A stretch of 64,000 nucleotides of DNA from assembly GCF_018812025.1 (NCBI RefSeq), contig NC_063053.1, positions 10,309,623 to 10,373,622 on the forward strand, given 5' to 3'. This DNA is from Megalobrama amblycephala. Taxonomy: Eukaryota > Chordata > Actinopteri > Cypriniformes > Xenocyprididae. Numbering within the stretch: position 1 is the first letter of the stretch; each line of letters opens with the position of its first letter. The position numbers were made by a program, and so were the translations under genes. The notes beneath the pieces were generated by a model. It was given only the letters and a program-made list of their open reading frames with translations. It made no database searches and had not been told where the DNA came from. Shown here piece after piece: positions 1 to 34,289 of the stretch.

Positions 1-895
1 TATTGCTGGTGTGTAACACCCAGTGGCAGACCCATCAGCGGCTCAGCAGTAGCCAATAAGAAACCCCAATGCCAAGGTACCATACTTCTACTTCTACTTT
101 TTCCCCTTTATTCCAATGCATTCTTCAATCACGTTATCTTTCTTTGTTTGCAAAAGAGATTTTCACAACATAAATAATATTCCAAACTGATTCCAAACTG
201 TAATCTCAACATTGTTTTGGCACAGGAAAGTTATGGAATATAAATCAAGATAGTAAGGCATCCAGAGCTCCTTGCACAGGCTGGAAACGTGGTGTCTAAG
301 CCAGTGATAGCACTGAGCGACGCCAGAACAGAGCTAATCCTAATCTACAGAAACATTCCAGCATAACAATACCGCATAACCAAAGCCACATGCAGTAAAC
401 TACCATAGAACCATTGAACGCACAAAACTGAAACTCTATCACTGCAGGCCATGGGATCCTGGATCATAACGTTGTTGGCTTGGCTTTGTACAACAACCAC
501 AACTTCACTAGAAAAGGACCAATTAGATTTAATTGCACATGCAACAGCTTAATCAGTTAGGTCTGGGGGAGCATCACAAAACAAATGCACATTTGGCAAG
601 CGAAGCGGCCGAGCTCAAACATTCTTGCTCTTTTACTCCAAGATAGTGTCATATGGCTTTTACCCCCTGCAGCCTCCATAACATTATCATGTTCCCCTTT
701 AGAGGCTTAAAAGATAATTAAAAACGTAAGTCACTTTTCAAAAATAAAATCAACCATTCCTGGAACACTTGCTCTGATCTGCGGCACATATTTGAACATT
801 CAAATTTATAGTCCAGTTAGAACGTACAAACTTCTAGGTGTAGGTTTGCTAAAATGTCAGCGTGAGTAACCTGTGATTGTCCTGTTGATTTTCAG
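1..895 (+). other. smoc2 intron, left edge
   Basis: AT-rich intronic sequence with no long open frame, no clear transposon terminus and no tandem array. I see nothing specific here. Confidence 0.5.
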
Positions 896-22739
<21,844 letters not shown>

Positions 22740-23270
22740 AGTGGCCGCCATGATTGTTCCCGCTCCCGCCCCCCCACCAAAACGACAACGGAAACCATAG
22801 TCTTTGCACTTTGTACTTTAAAACAATGTAAATTCACTTTGTAGAAAAAATAAGGTATTTAAACAGACTGCTGAATATGTGAATGATGTAGTTAGCATTT
22901 TTATGTCCTTACAAAAACAACAAAAAGAATAATAATAATTTAACACATACAATGTATGTGTCATTTGTGAGTCTAAAATAAGTATACTTTTCTGAGTTGT
23001 ACAAGTATTACATGTTGCATTTGTCAAGGCCATCTTTTTTTTTGTTACGTATTTTGTTGACTAATTTCTGGATAGTTTGTAATGCATCTAAACTGATTTT
23101 TTTTTAGAAGCCTCAACTCACACAAGTTTTTATACCAAATCCCAACTACTGCCTGAGCTTGGAATTATTACAGATCATAAACCTGTACCACACATGGAAT
23201 GGAAGACAGATTAATTTTGTTGAAAGTGCTTCATGATGATTAGAAATAAAGAAGTCTTTTATAATATTTT
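22740..23270 (+). other. smoc2: Probable smoc2 3' UTR
   Basis: AT-rich, non-repetitive DNA following the stop codon, with no competing reading frame. The first canonical AATAAA is at 23245-23250, so the transcript could end near 23265-23280. The exact end is inferred; an earlier variant signal cannot be excluded. Confidence 0.5.
23245..23250 (+). terminator. smoc2: Candidate polyadenylation signal of smoc2
   Basis: AATAAA hexamer about 505 bases after the stop codon, followed by T- and GT-rich sequence (TCTTTTATAATATTTTG, then TTGTGAATGTG), which suits cleavage and polyadenylation. No transcript evidence is available here. Confidence 0.45.
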
Positions 23271-23736
23271 GTATTCTTGTGAATGTGTAAGAGTGGGGAA
23301 AAACACTTTCATTATAAGATGATGTCTTAAATGACGTCTGACAACTAAATTGAGATGCACATGTAAACGCACCATTATTCTGTAGACAACATTGTATTCG
23401 GCTAGAGCTCCGTACTTCCATCAGTGACCTCAAACTGACCTCTTTCCTTTATCTCTGGGTGTAAATTATGATGATAAGCAGATCTGGTGCTGGATCTGTG
23501 AGATTAGGAGGCACAATCACTGGTTTTAACACTGCAGGGAACATAAAGAAGGGGATTAGTTATTGACACTTCAAAGATGCGAAATTCAGGATTTTAAAAA
23601 GCCCAGCTACTACCCCAACCCTCCTCCATTATATATAGTGCTTCTCACTTCTGCAAAACAGATAAAACAGATAAGAGACTGAACATAAAAACAGGGATTT
23701 TGATATTCTCTCACACATTAATATAAATAATAAAAT
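23271..23736. other. Intergenic DNA after smoc2, nothing recognised
   Basis: No exon-like sequence or repeat terminus on either strand. It starts the roughly 40-kb non-coding stretch that fills the rest of the window. Confidence 0.5.
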
Positions 23737-24052
23737 GGGAACACTTTACAATAAGGTTTATTTGTTAACATTATGTATTAATTAACATGAACCATGAGCA
23801 ATACATTTGTTAATCTTTGTTAACATTAGTTAAGTGTTATATACAGCAGTTCATTGTTTGTTCATGTTAGTTCACAGTGCATAAGCTAATGTTAACAAAT
23901 ACAACTCTTGATTTTAATAATGTATTAGTAAATGCTGAAATTAACATGAACAAAGATTAATAAATGCTGTGTAAATGCAGTTCATTATTAGTTCATGTTA
24001 ACTAATGTAGCTAATCAATATTAACTAATGAACCTTACTGTAAAGTGTTACC
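23737..24052. mobile_element. MITE with AACACTTTACA ends
   Basis: Left end AACACTTTACAATAAGG, right end CCTTACTGTAAAGTGTTACC; inner blocks of GTTAACATTAGTT and TTCATGTTAACTAATG are also inverted. About 316 bases, no gene. The sequence type is very common in zebrafish-like genomes. Confidence 0.75.
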
Positions 24053-24146
24053 AAAAAATAAATAAATAGATTGGATAATAAATTACTTTTATATGGTATG
24101 GAGATTGCAATAAATAAATACATAAATAAATGTTACATACATTCAT

Positions 24147-24256
<110 letters not shown>

Positions 24257-24441
24257 TATAAGCTAAATCCAAAGTCACTTCCTATATATTGCATATTGCT
24301 CCAAAGCAATGATCAAAGCAATGATCAGCATAAAGTATGTCAAGTATGACAATACCCCAACACTAGCTGAACATGGTGTATTTTTTACGTATCTGCTTTC
24401 ATGTATTTTATTTAGCCAGTAGCAAGATCTGAGCCTAGTAA

Positions 24442-24442
<1 letters not shown>

Positions 24443-24472
<30 letters not shown>
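24443..24472. repeat. TG microsatellite
   Basis: About 15 uninterrupted TG units. Confidence 0.95.
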
Positions 24473-24476
<4 letters not shown>

Positions 24477-24635
24477 TCGACAATGTGTTTCTCATTAATC
24501 CAGCACCTGTGCTAGACTCTACATTCCCATCCTGCAGTCAATACTCAGTTAATCTTCCAACAACAAACAAATCTACAGCTGCCATAGCAAATTTCCTTTC
24601 CTGTTAGAACTAAGACTTTATAGTGACAAGAACTC

Positions 24636-24791
<156 letters not shown>

Positions 24792-25860
24792 CAGGCCTAT
24801 AAACTTATGTCTGTCTGATGCAGCAGTTCTGTGTGTCGAATTGTGAGATCAAGGTAGTCTGTGTGTGTGTGAACAGGTTTGAGGTCAGGTGACCCCTCCA
24901 AGCACACCTGTGGCTGTTTTTAAGGCCCGCCGTTTGTTGTGACATATCGGACAAATGCCGTAGTGTCTCTGTCAACATAACCAGCATCCCTCAGAGTCAA
25001 TGGCATGACTCTCTCCAACACAGATCAGGTTACTGTCAGGTGCATCACAGGCTCCTCTGTCTTAGTTCATGGGTCATTCTATGGTAAGTTGCAAACCATG
25101 TCTGAACAATTCCACATTCTATAAGGAAAAATTAAAAAATTGTGAAGGATTAATAAAATATAGATTATTATTAATATTGATGCTTTTTAATTAGTTGAAA
25201 ATAAAAAAAATATAAGAGCACATACTTTAAATATAATACAATAAAATAATATATAATCACATACAAATGAAGAGATTTTTCAAAGAAAATAAAAAATATG
25301 TTTTCATTTACACACCACTATTTTTTATTTTTTATTTTTTTTGGAAACCTCATTTGATTTGATTTTTTCTGTGAAACACAAAATGAGATGTTAGGCAGAA
25401 TATCCAACCTGTTTGTTTCTATTCATGGAAAGTGAAAGGAGATTTACAGTATACTGGAAAGGTCTAAAGAAGAAAAAAAAAAAAGACCATAAAATTAGTC
25501 TTTGTCTATTATATTCCAAGTCTTCTGAACTCCTATGATAGCTTTGCATGAGGAACAGACCAATATTTAAGTCATTATTTATGGATAATGTTTTCCTGGC
25601 TCTCAATAATCATTTGTGAACATTTAATTTTGCCCCTGTAATTGGTCATTGGATCACTCAATGTCACATGTCTAAAAAGGCACTTGTTTCAGAAATGATC
25701 AAAATAACAAATAAGATTTTGAGCTCTGGCAAAGGGGATGCTTATTAGTGACTTCAGACAGGCTGTTTAGTGTTTCATAAGTCTTCAAATATAGGACAAA
25801 AATATGAACATGCTTATACCATATGTTTATGTTTGTGGCATGGAGATAATAATGGTAAAA
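24792..25860. other. Intergenic, AT-rich, nothing recognised
   Basis: No exon-like frame. Poly(T)/poly(A) patches at 25320-25342 and 25468-25482. The first 300 bases are of average composition and repeat-poor. Confidence 0.45.
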
Positions 25861-25864
25861 TGCT

Positions 25865-26160
25865 GCTGTACACTACTCTAAAGCTTGGGGTCAGTAAATT
25901 TCAAATAAATGCTGTTCTTTTGAACGTTCTGTTTATTAAAGAATCCTGAAGGAAAATATATCACAATTTCCACAAAAATATTAACTGTTTTCAAAAATGA
26001 TAAATGATAATAATTAGTAAAGTTTTCTTGAGCATCAGATCAGCATATTAGAATGATCAGCATAATTCTGAAGGATCATGTGACACCGAAGTCACATACT
26101 TTCACATCAGTATTGTTTTACTGTGTTTTTGATCAAATAAATGCAGCCTTGGCATGAATA
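25865..26160 (+). repeat. Interspersed repeat tail (AATAAATGCAGCCTTG family), copy 1
   Basis: Contains the ordered motifs TTCTGTTTATTAAAGAATCC, GAAGGATCATGTGACACCGA and ATCAAATAAATGCAGCCTTG, which I know as a very frequent fish interspersed repeat, probably the 3' end of a retroelement. Related pieces are at 40735-40872 and 50990-51150. The class is not certain. Confidence 0.6.
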
Positions 26161-26263
26161 AGAGACTTCTAAAACAAACAAAAAAAATCTTTTTAATGTT
26201 AATTTATGAACTAAAATCTCCAATTCTCTCATATGGTGTGTAACAGTTGCACAATCACCCCTA

Positions 26264-26574
26264 CTCTTAGAAGAAAAGTTCAAAAACCATAAAGGGTTTT
26301 TCAAGAGCTTCATATATGGAACCTTTTAGGGGTTCCCACTTTATGGATTTAGTTTTAGTTAATTAAATTTGTATTAATTTACTTTTTTATGAATTAAACA
26401 GCTCATAATCAAACGTCATCAAATAATTCAATTCAAAAAGTATTATGCAATCGTTTAAGACATTTCTCCTTATAGAAACTTTTTGGCATAAAGTGTTTTT
26501 ATTTTTTTAAAACTGAGTCAAGAACTCTAGGGTTCTATATAGAGCCCCATTCAACCTTTTTTTCCCTAAGCGTG
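26264..26574. mobile_element. MITE related to 6245-6478
   Basis: Ends CTCTTAGAAGAAAAGTTC and, inverted, AACCTTTTTTTCCCTAAGCG. TA lies on both sides (26262-26263, 26575-26576). Shares GGGGTTCCCA and TTTTGGCATAAAG blocks with the copy in the smoc2 intron. Confidence 0.65.
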
Positions 26575-26576
26575 TA

Positions 26577-27384
26577 GCCTCACCCATCATTTTACCCACC
26601 CTACACTCTCTCTCTCTCTCTCTCTGGTTGTGTGTCAGTAGCTCAGGACTGATGCCCAGCTCTTGTCCAGCTCTCTCTGCAGTGGCTCTTTTGTGTGTCT
26701 TGGATCGGGTCAGTTCTCCCGACACACGGCGGGCCTTTGTGTCTGCCCCGCTGCTCCTCATTCCCACACTTTCCACATTCTTCTTTCTCATTTAAATCTT
26801 TTTTCATTCTCACCAACTTCAAGCCACGCTAAGACTTTGATAGGAGTGGCTGATGTGGAGATGAAGGATGAGTGTTTCGCTGTGTGAACGCATGGCCGCT
26901 TTCAATGGATGTCACAAAAGCTGCTGCATTAAACATTTTTCTGAATGAGATCTTTGTGATTTAGTCTTTATGAAATGAATTATAATAGTATAAACATAAC
27001 ACTTCTACAAGTCCAAAAGTCACACAGTATCATACACACTCAGGGGTTCGTGAAGACGGGGCCACAGTAGCCCTTTGAGAGTGAGAGGGGGCAGATTACT
27101 GGGGCAGCTGCTGTCTGTTCTCACGCTAATGCCATATGATTTGTGGCTTTGCTGCATTTTTGCAGATCTAATAATTCTTCAGCTCACCTTATTTAACACC
27201 AGAAGGAGAGCAAGATCAGAGAAGCATGAGAATGAAGGATTGGAGAAGAAAGGTGGTGATGGTGGGGGGGGGGGGGTCCCTACTTTGGCCCCTCCTATAA
27301 TGTAGATCTTTAGCTTGATGATGTAAAGTAATAGCACACCTCTTATTGCATGATTTGAAGTATCATTTCTGTGGTGAGTTACAC
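26577..27384. other. Intergenic, nothing coding
   Basis: A TC run at 26608-26625 and a G run at 27265-27277. Short open frames on both strands across 26507-26887 and 27075-27305 show no domain features and no splice logic. Confidence 0.45.
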
Positions 27385-27630
27385 ACTCTTAAAAATAAAG
27401 CATCTATGATTCAGTGAAGAACCTTTAACATCCATGGAATCTTTCCATTGGACTAAAGGTTCTTTATAGTGGAAAAAGGTTCTTTGGTGTTTTAAAATGT
27501 TCATCACACTAAGAAATAACGGTTATTTTAAGAACTGTTCACTGAAAGATTGTTTGGGGGGAACAAAAATGATTCTTCTATGGCATCACTATGGAAACTC
27601 CCTTTTGAAACCTTTATTTTTAAGAGCGCA
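27385..27630. mobile_element. MITE with CACTCTTAAAAATAAAG ends, copy 1
   Basis: Palindromic element of about 245 bases. Left end CACTCTTAAAAATAAAG, right end TTTATTTTTAAGAGCG. The centre has CTAAGAAATAACGGTTATTT, which is shared inverted with the copy at 34978-35202. No gene. Confidence 0.7.
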
Positions 27631-28186
27631 ACAAAGTTTGATAACTTAGTGTGAGGGGTTTGTTCTAATCTTTAACCCTAAACATGAACGATAGTGATGC
27701 TAGTCTTCCTTATTCAGTTCTTCAAAATTAGCATTAGCATGATACAACTTGCAATTGCGAGTTCATATCACACAATTCTTGTTTTTTTCTCACAATTGTG
27801 AGTTTATTTCACGCAATTCTCAGAAAAGAACAAGCTTCCATAGAACAGTGTTATTACAAACTAAATTAACTAAAAAAAACTTAACTAAAAGTTAACAAAA
27901 ATGAACACTAAAATTAAAAACATTTACATTAATTGAATTAACTAAAATTCAATAAATGAATAAATATTCCAGATATTCTCATGGCAACATTTCTGATTTT
28001 TGTTTAATTTACTTAAGTACTAAAATTATAATTTAAAAAAATGAAAACTGAAATTAAAAATAAAAACTAAGACATTTAAAATAAATAAAAAACTGAAAAA
28101 AGCCACATCATATTTCAATTTAATCTAAAAAGAAAATTGCAAATTTTAAAAATAAATACTAATACAAAATTATACAAAAATAACTG

Positions 28187-28250
28187 TGGGAATCGAACCC
28201 ATGATCTTGGTATTGCTAACGGCCTGCTCTGTTTGAGCTACAGGAATGCT
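28187..28250 (-). mobile_element. tRNA-derived SINE head
   Basis: On the minus strand an A-box-like TGTAGCTCAAACAGAGCAGG (complement of 28223-28242) is followed by a B-box GGTTCGATTCCCA (complement of 28187-28199), the spacing of a tRNA-type polymerase III promoter. A cloverleaf-quality acceptor stem and CCA end are not evident, so it is better read as the head of a SINE than as a functional tRNA. The tail boundary is unclear. Confidence 0.6.
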
Positions 28251-28439
28251 GGTTAGTTGTTTGCTGGCCCAAGTCAAAATATTCCACTGTCTCATTCTGC
28301 TCCCTAGATTAGGACTCACTCTACTATCAATATATATATATATATAAATAACATGAAAACTGAAACAAAAATGGTATTGTTCTGATAATGAAACACCTCT
28401 TACCAAACCAAGACCTTTGAAATATGAATCCTGAAGACT

Positions 28440-30000
28440 TTGATGACTCATTTATTCACACTGACTGAAGGAGCACTGTTTATAGACAACAGTAACTCTA
28501 GTAGCAGCATCTTTGTTGATAAAGTGTGGCAGTTCTCTAATTAAAAGAGGGAGAGTTTGTGTCTGTTATGTTCCCAGACGAAGAACAAAGTCTTTCTTGG
28601 TGGTCCTGAGGCACATCGACTGATCCAGAGCGCATGGCGGTAAAACACTCCTACCTGTAGTTTACTGCAGCTGTGTGAAGAGGTGTGTGGGAAGAGATTT
28701 GGGCCGATCTTCACGCTGAGAGCCATTCCTGTTCTGTATCACCCAGCAGAACTTCTTGAAACCATCTCCTCCTATTGATATAAGAAAAAGAAAGCTCTTA
28801 TAAATGTAGGAGGTTTTCTTCAAATAAAGCTGTGAAACTTCTGCAAATTCCCATAACTGATTTAAATAAAAACAAGGGAGTGTCAACCAAGATAAACTGC
28901 ACATAACCCGAGGCCTCTGACTCCTCCAGAGGTGCATGTGGACATTAAAGTTGATAAGGTAAAGCCGACCCTTGGGGGTCAGAGGGAAAACTATTTGGTC
29001 CGATCAAGATATGTCACACTGCGACTGATAAGAACCTTTGGACCAAAGAAAGTGTTGATGGATTTCGAGATGGATCTGCACCCACTTCAGCCTGAGGCCA
29101 TCTTCTCGGCCATCTTTAATCTGATATCAAATCTGCTCATGGAGTTTACAGATAGTAATTAAACCATCAATACTATCTGATGGCCCAATAGAAATGAGTT
29201 TAAATTCACACTAACCCCTCCTTTTCCCTCAAACAGCAGGATAATAGGACTATTCACACAAGAAGAGTTGAATCCAAAAACAAAGAGTCCCATTTTACAG
29301 GTTTCTTATCAAGAAAACGCTCCCCCAAACAATCTGTTATCTTCCCCAAATGAGGACCTTGAGATTAAAAAGAAAGCCATTCTGGAAGAGAATTTAGATC
29401 CATAGCTGTTTTATGAGCTAAAATAACTTGAAATACTTATATCTTTATCTTTCATTAGTAGAAATACTAAGACATCTGTGAAGATGTTGTCTGCCTGCAA
29501 GGTCATGACTGTGACTTAATTTATCTCCTATTTGTTTGCAATGCAATGCTTGAAATTTAGCACAAGCACAGGCAAGCCACAGCATTCCCAACCTTAAATT
29601 ATGGGCAGAGAAATGTCCTTTCCTCTGTTCTTGTTACCATAATAACTATGTGTTCTTTAGATTGTATTAAGACATTACGGATCATATAGAGTTCACTCAA
29701 AATGATTTATCGGGTAGGACAGATGCTGATCATTATGTTGTTATTGGGGTCTTTGTCGGCTGGGATGGAATACCTAAAGAAAGCAGCCCATTAGCATTCC
29801 CATTCATCTTTATGGTAGTTACTCGGCTGGTGCAGGAACTCCCGGAAGTATGCAATTTGAAATCTACATCCTTAGCTCATGGGAACATTTTAATTCAGTC
29901 ACCTGAGTTGAGTAAACACCATGTGATTAATCGCCCTGGAGCTGCAAGAAAATGACTTTGTGACAATCTAAGGCTCTGATTGAGATATGAATTAAAAGTT
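28440..30000. other. Repeat-poor intergenic island
   Basis: About 1.5 kb of balanced composition with no transposon tips, tandem arrays or dispersed motifs seen elsewhere in the window. The frame at 28932-29162 (76 residues) has no family features. Such islands downstream of developmental genes can hold enhancers, but the sequence alone does not show it. Confidence 0.4.
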
Positions 30001-30186
30001 TGTGTGTGTGTGTGTACTTCATAATTTAATAATAATAATTTCATTTAATAATATTTTAAATTAGTTTTTATTTTATAAATTTTTAGTTATTTTATCATAT
30101 TGTTTTATTTTTTATTTATATTTATAATATTTTATATATATTTTTCAGATTTAATTTTAGATTTCTAAGTTTTAGTTAGTCTATAA

Positions 30187-30745
30187 TACGGAAGAGGATT
30201 AGGGCCAAGCAATAATAAAAAAATAAAACCATCTCGAGATTAAAGTTGTTAAATTTCGAGAAAAAAGTCAAAATAAAATGTTGAGAATAAACTTGTTAAA
30301 TTACGAGAAAAAACTTTAATGACTTTATTCTCAACATTTTATCTCGACTTTTTTCTCGAAATTTAACAACATTTTTCTCATAATTTAAGAAATTTGTTCT
30401 TGTAATTTAACGACTTTTTTCTTGTAATTTAATGACTTTATTCTCAACATTTTATCTCGACTTTTTTTTCGAAATTTAACAACATTTTTCTCATAATTTA
30501 ACAAATTTGTTCTCGTAATTTAACGACTTTTTTCTCGTAATTTAATGACTTTATTCTCAACATTTTATCTCAACTTTTTTCTCTAAATTTAATGAGTTTT
30601 TTTCTCGTAATTTAACGAGTTTATTCTCAACATTTTATCTCGACTTTTTTCTTGAAATTTAACGAGTTTTTTCTCGAAATTTAACAACTTTAATCTCGAG
30701 ATGGTTTTATTTTTGATTATTGCTAGGCCCTAATCCTCTTCCGTA
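30187..30745. mobile_element. Foldback element with internal TCTCGAAATTTAAC repeats
   Basis: Ends are CGGAAGAGGATTAGGGCC and its complement GGCCCTAATCCTCTTCCG, flanked by TA. Inside, units built from TTTTCTCGTAATTTAACGAC and TTATTCTCAACATTTTATC alternate about four times in the right arm. The left arm carries one complementary set (AAATTTCGAGAAAAAAG). It is both a MITE-like palindrome and a short tandem array. Confidence 0.8.
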
Positions 30746-30867
30746 CAATTGGGTGTTTGTTGTTTTTATAAATTTTAAAAAAAAAAGTCTTTGTTTAGTA
30801 TAATGTTTCAGTTTACTCATTTTATTTTAGTTAACACTAATTTAAAATTAAAAACGTACACACAAAC

Positions 30868-30869
<2 letters not shown>

Positions 30870-30934
<65 letters not shown>
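30870..30934. repeat. TA-TG compound microsatellite
   Basis: About 19 TA units followed by about 13 TG units. Confidence 0.95.
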
Positions 30935-33048
30935 TTATAGCTAGCTTCATAACATCGCCCCCTTGAGTACTAATGCTTATTAGCACCACAGTGTAATGCA
31001 AGAATGCACATTAAGTGCACATTAAGTATCAAATCTTCTAGCATACAATTAAGAGTCATAAAAGTTGAATAAACATAGCTTTACAGTTTTTGGCACTGTA
31101 TGTATCCAAATGATGACAACCAGATGATTTGTCAGATAATTACTAACAGGACACAACACTTACCTCCTCACAGTATATTATCAAACTGTTTCCACCTATA
31201 ATGACAGTTCATCATACTGACCTCATTTTCATTCAAGCATTGTATATTTGAGGCAAAGACAGAAAAAATAAAGCTGCTTTGAGAGATTTAATCTCTCCGT
31301 TTTCACCAATAAACAAAATTAATGTTTCGTTCTGTATTTGAAAGCTCTGATCAGCTCAGTCAAAACAGCTCTGTTTGATTTTAAATGGTTGACAGCTATT
31401 GAAAGATAAGTGTTTAGCGAAGCACTCATCAGAGCGTAACATTATTTTCCCCTTTTGAATTTTCTTCTTTCACTCTTATCATTTTTTGGGTCTGTCATGC
31501 ACCTGTCTGACAGAGTGGGAGGGTCTTGGCTGTCGGCTGAACATTCCAGAAGAGAAGTCACCCCGTTAATCCTCAAAAATTCAGCCTGGGACGTCCCACA
31601 TGCACCCCTTTACACCTCCCCTCTGGCCATTCCTCTGTCCTCTCCTTTTTGCCCTCCATCTATCCATCCATCCATTGACCCGCTGCCCTCTTCAATCAGA
31701 CCTGGCTCAAACGTAGCAGCGCTACACCAAAGGTAGAGACTGTGTGAACCAGATTAAGGGAGCCCCTTTCACCCCTCCTGGAAAAAAAAAAAGTCCTAAA
31801 GGTTTTAATCCTCACAAAAATTTCCAAATGAAAGCAAATATTGTTCATTCCATGTCTGAGGAGGACCTAAAAGAAACCATGGCAAAGTAAAAGAGAGAAA
31901 GACTACTTAGTGCAGGAATTAACAATAAGAAAGGAACAGTTCACCCAGAAATTTAAGTTTTATCATAAAAAAAACTCACTCTCATGACGTTATAAACCCA
32001 TATGACTTGCTTTTTTGTGAAACACAAAGGGAGATTTTTTTGGGGAAAATGTCCAAGCTGCACTTTTACATATGAAAAGTAGATTTTGGGCTTTAAAAAA
32101 AAAAATCAATCGATCAATCAATCAATTGATCAATCTATCGTTAAGACCTATTATGCCCTTTTATAAAGTCTTGATTTTGTTTTTGGGATCTATTAGAATA
32201 GGTTTTCATGCTTGAATGTTAAAAAAAACATATTTGACATTGTTGCAGTCCCTCTCTTCCCAGTCTGTCTGTAACACTCTATTTATTTCCTGTCTGTATG
32301 AAGCCCCTCCTTCCAAAAGTGCAATGTGCTCTGATTGGTTGGCTTTCTGTTCACGTTTCTAATCTTTAAAAACAAATGTCAAAAAAATCACCATTGTCTG
32401 TTGCTGTATGGAAAAGAGCTGCTTAAGCATTCAATCAATCATCTCCTTTTGCATTTCAAATGAGCAAAATAATACTGGGTTTGAGCAGATTTGCTAAAGC
32501 GTCTCTTCACAATTATGTCTATGTTAACTTGCTGAAGACTATAGTTCACAGTGTTTCAGTTTCTCTCTCTGTATTTCTCTATCTTTCTTGCTCTGTCCCA
32601 TCTTTCCCCTCATCCTTAAAATATTACTCACACAAAAAGCTCATTATCTCTCTGGGAAATTCTAATGTCCGGGTAGATTTTGCTCTTGGCATCCTCCTCA
32701 CTCTGCTGGATATGACACTGGAAAAAAGAGAAGTTTGAATATACATGACAAACTCTTGTTTGCTTCAACATGGTATTTTAATCTCAGACTCTGGAAGCGA
32801 TTCAGTAACTTCTCAGTCTGGGCCAAAATAGTGAATAGCTTCCAAAGTGATTTTTTTTTTGGTGGATTTACATCAGCAAATATGTGACAACATTCAGCTG
32901 TAGCAAAGTCATGTTTTATATCTTTATTTGGAATTTAAAATTATTTATTACACTTATACAAACACATACAAACTCCATTCCAACTTTTATAAACTTTATG
33001 CTTTTGAATAAAAAAGTTTAAAAATTCAATATTCATTTATTCTGATTA
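30935..33048. other. Intergenic, repeat-poor
   Basis: No exon-like structure. A cluster of ATCA-type units (ATCAATCGATCAATC) lies at 32106-32138. The frames at 31455-31736 and 32460-32738 lack domain features and splice support. Confidence 0.4.
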
Positions 33049-33750
33049 GCCCTGTCCCAAATGGCACACTCCGGACTTGTGGACTTCCTTAGAGTCCACA
33101 CTTTGGTGACTTCATGTAGTGCAGACCTATAGGGCTCTTGGCGCGAGTCCACGAGGGCGCATTGAGAGGTATTTTTGGGACAGACTCGATCGGCACGCCA
33201 GAAATAATGGTCTGGCCTGTGCGTGAGTTTCAGATAAATTTACAGGTTTAAATATAAATACTAGGTTTACATATGACTCAGTAAAGCCCTGACATTTGGT
33301 TCTATTTATTTAATGAATCATAATGCGATCGTATTATTGAACGCGCTATTATTATGTTTGAAATATCAACCACTGGTCGGTGACCATAATGTTTGTATAA
33401 ACTGTAGGTAACAACTGGTAAAATGTACACATAGGTCATAAAAACTGTAATGAAACCTACACTTAAATATTTTGCCATGTCATCAATTGCTCTTGAGCGA
33501 AATCTCCTCCCATCCTTTGTCTGATTGGCATTTCGCAAGGATTCCTGGGTAGTTAAAGTGTGCGGAGCCTGCATCTATGCGGGCTTCGCGGAAGACCGCT
33601 TCAAGGGTACAAAGGGGGCGCTGCTGAGCACACTTCAGAGCGTTAAAATGCTGAATGGGACGGCCTACGGACTCGTAGACTTGGCGAGTACGCGCAGTTT
33701 ATGTCCACGAGACCGAAAGTCCACATGAAGTGCGGCATTTGGGACAGGGC
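33049..33750. mobile_element. 702-bp MITE with GCCCTGTCCCAAATGG ends
   Basis: Left tip GCCCTGTCCCAAATGGCACA is mirrored by TTTGGGACAGGGC at the right end (33738-33750), and the adjacent GTCCAC/GTGGAC blocks are inverted too. Interior is CpG-rich and without a transposase; the open frames across 33302-33728 on both strands are incidental. The right end of a second copy is at about 44880-44975. Confidence 0.78.
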
Positions 33751-33850
33751 CATTGAATGTTCACCACTGAAAATGAAACAGCAGTGATGACATCACCATA
33801 ATATTTGCATACAGGTTTGTGACTGGTCTTTATTTTATTTGATCTATTTA

Positions 33851-34150
33851 TTTATTTAGCATATATAGAGTGCAACAGTCGGGTTCCAAAAGTAAAACGC
33901 CATTAATTTTCTCCATTGAGAAATTGATTTTTAAAGATAATTTATGAACCGTTAAAGACAGACTACTGTGAACTCAGAGGTTGTTAATCGATTGTATATG
34001 CTGAAGCAGCAAGCCTGCAACATTTCAACTTATTTTTAAAATGATTGTGTTTAACAGTTGAATATGTGGTGAAAAACTACATTACCCATGATGCTGTAGA
34101 AAAAATTCCATCAATCACAGTCCCAACAAGCTCCCTATGGTCTCAAAATA
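33851..34150. repeat. Dispersed repeat (AGAGTGCAACAGTCGGGTTC), copy 1
   Basis: Starts AGAGTGCAACAGTCGGGTTC and ends GGTGAAAAACTACATTACCC plus ATGATGCTGTA. The same start and end motifs in the same order recur at 43838-44040, with a shorter interior. Class unknown. Confidence 0.65.
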
Positions 34151-34223
34151 CTTAAATATTTGCGTATATGTATGCATATTCTGCAATAAAATAAATAAAT
34201 AAATTAATTAATTAATTTAAAAA

Positions 34224-34227
<4 letters not shown>

Positions 34228-34271
<44 letters not shown>
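34228..34271. repeat. AT microsatellite
   Basis: Poly(A) followed by about 20 TA units. Confidence 0.95.
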
Positions 34272-34278
<7 letters not shown>

Positions 34279-34289
34279 TTAATGAGAAA

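Noticed and set aside
28932..29162. 76-residue frame in a repeat-poor island
   Set aside because: Composition is plausible, but no recognised family, no start context and no flanking exons; kept only as part of the intergenic island.
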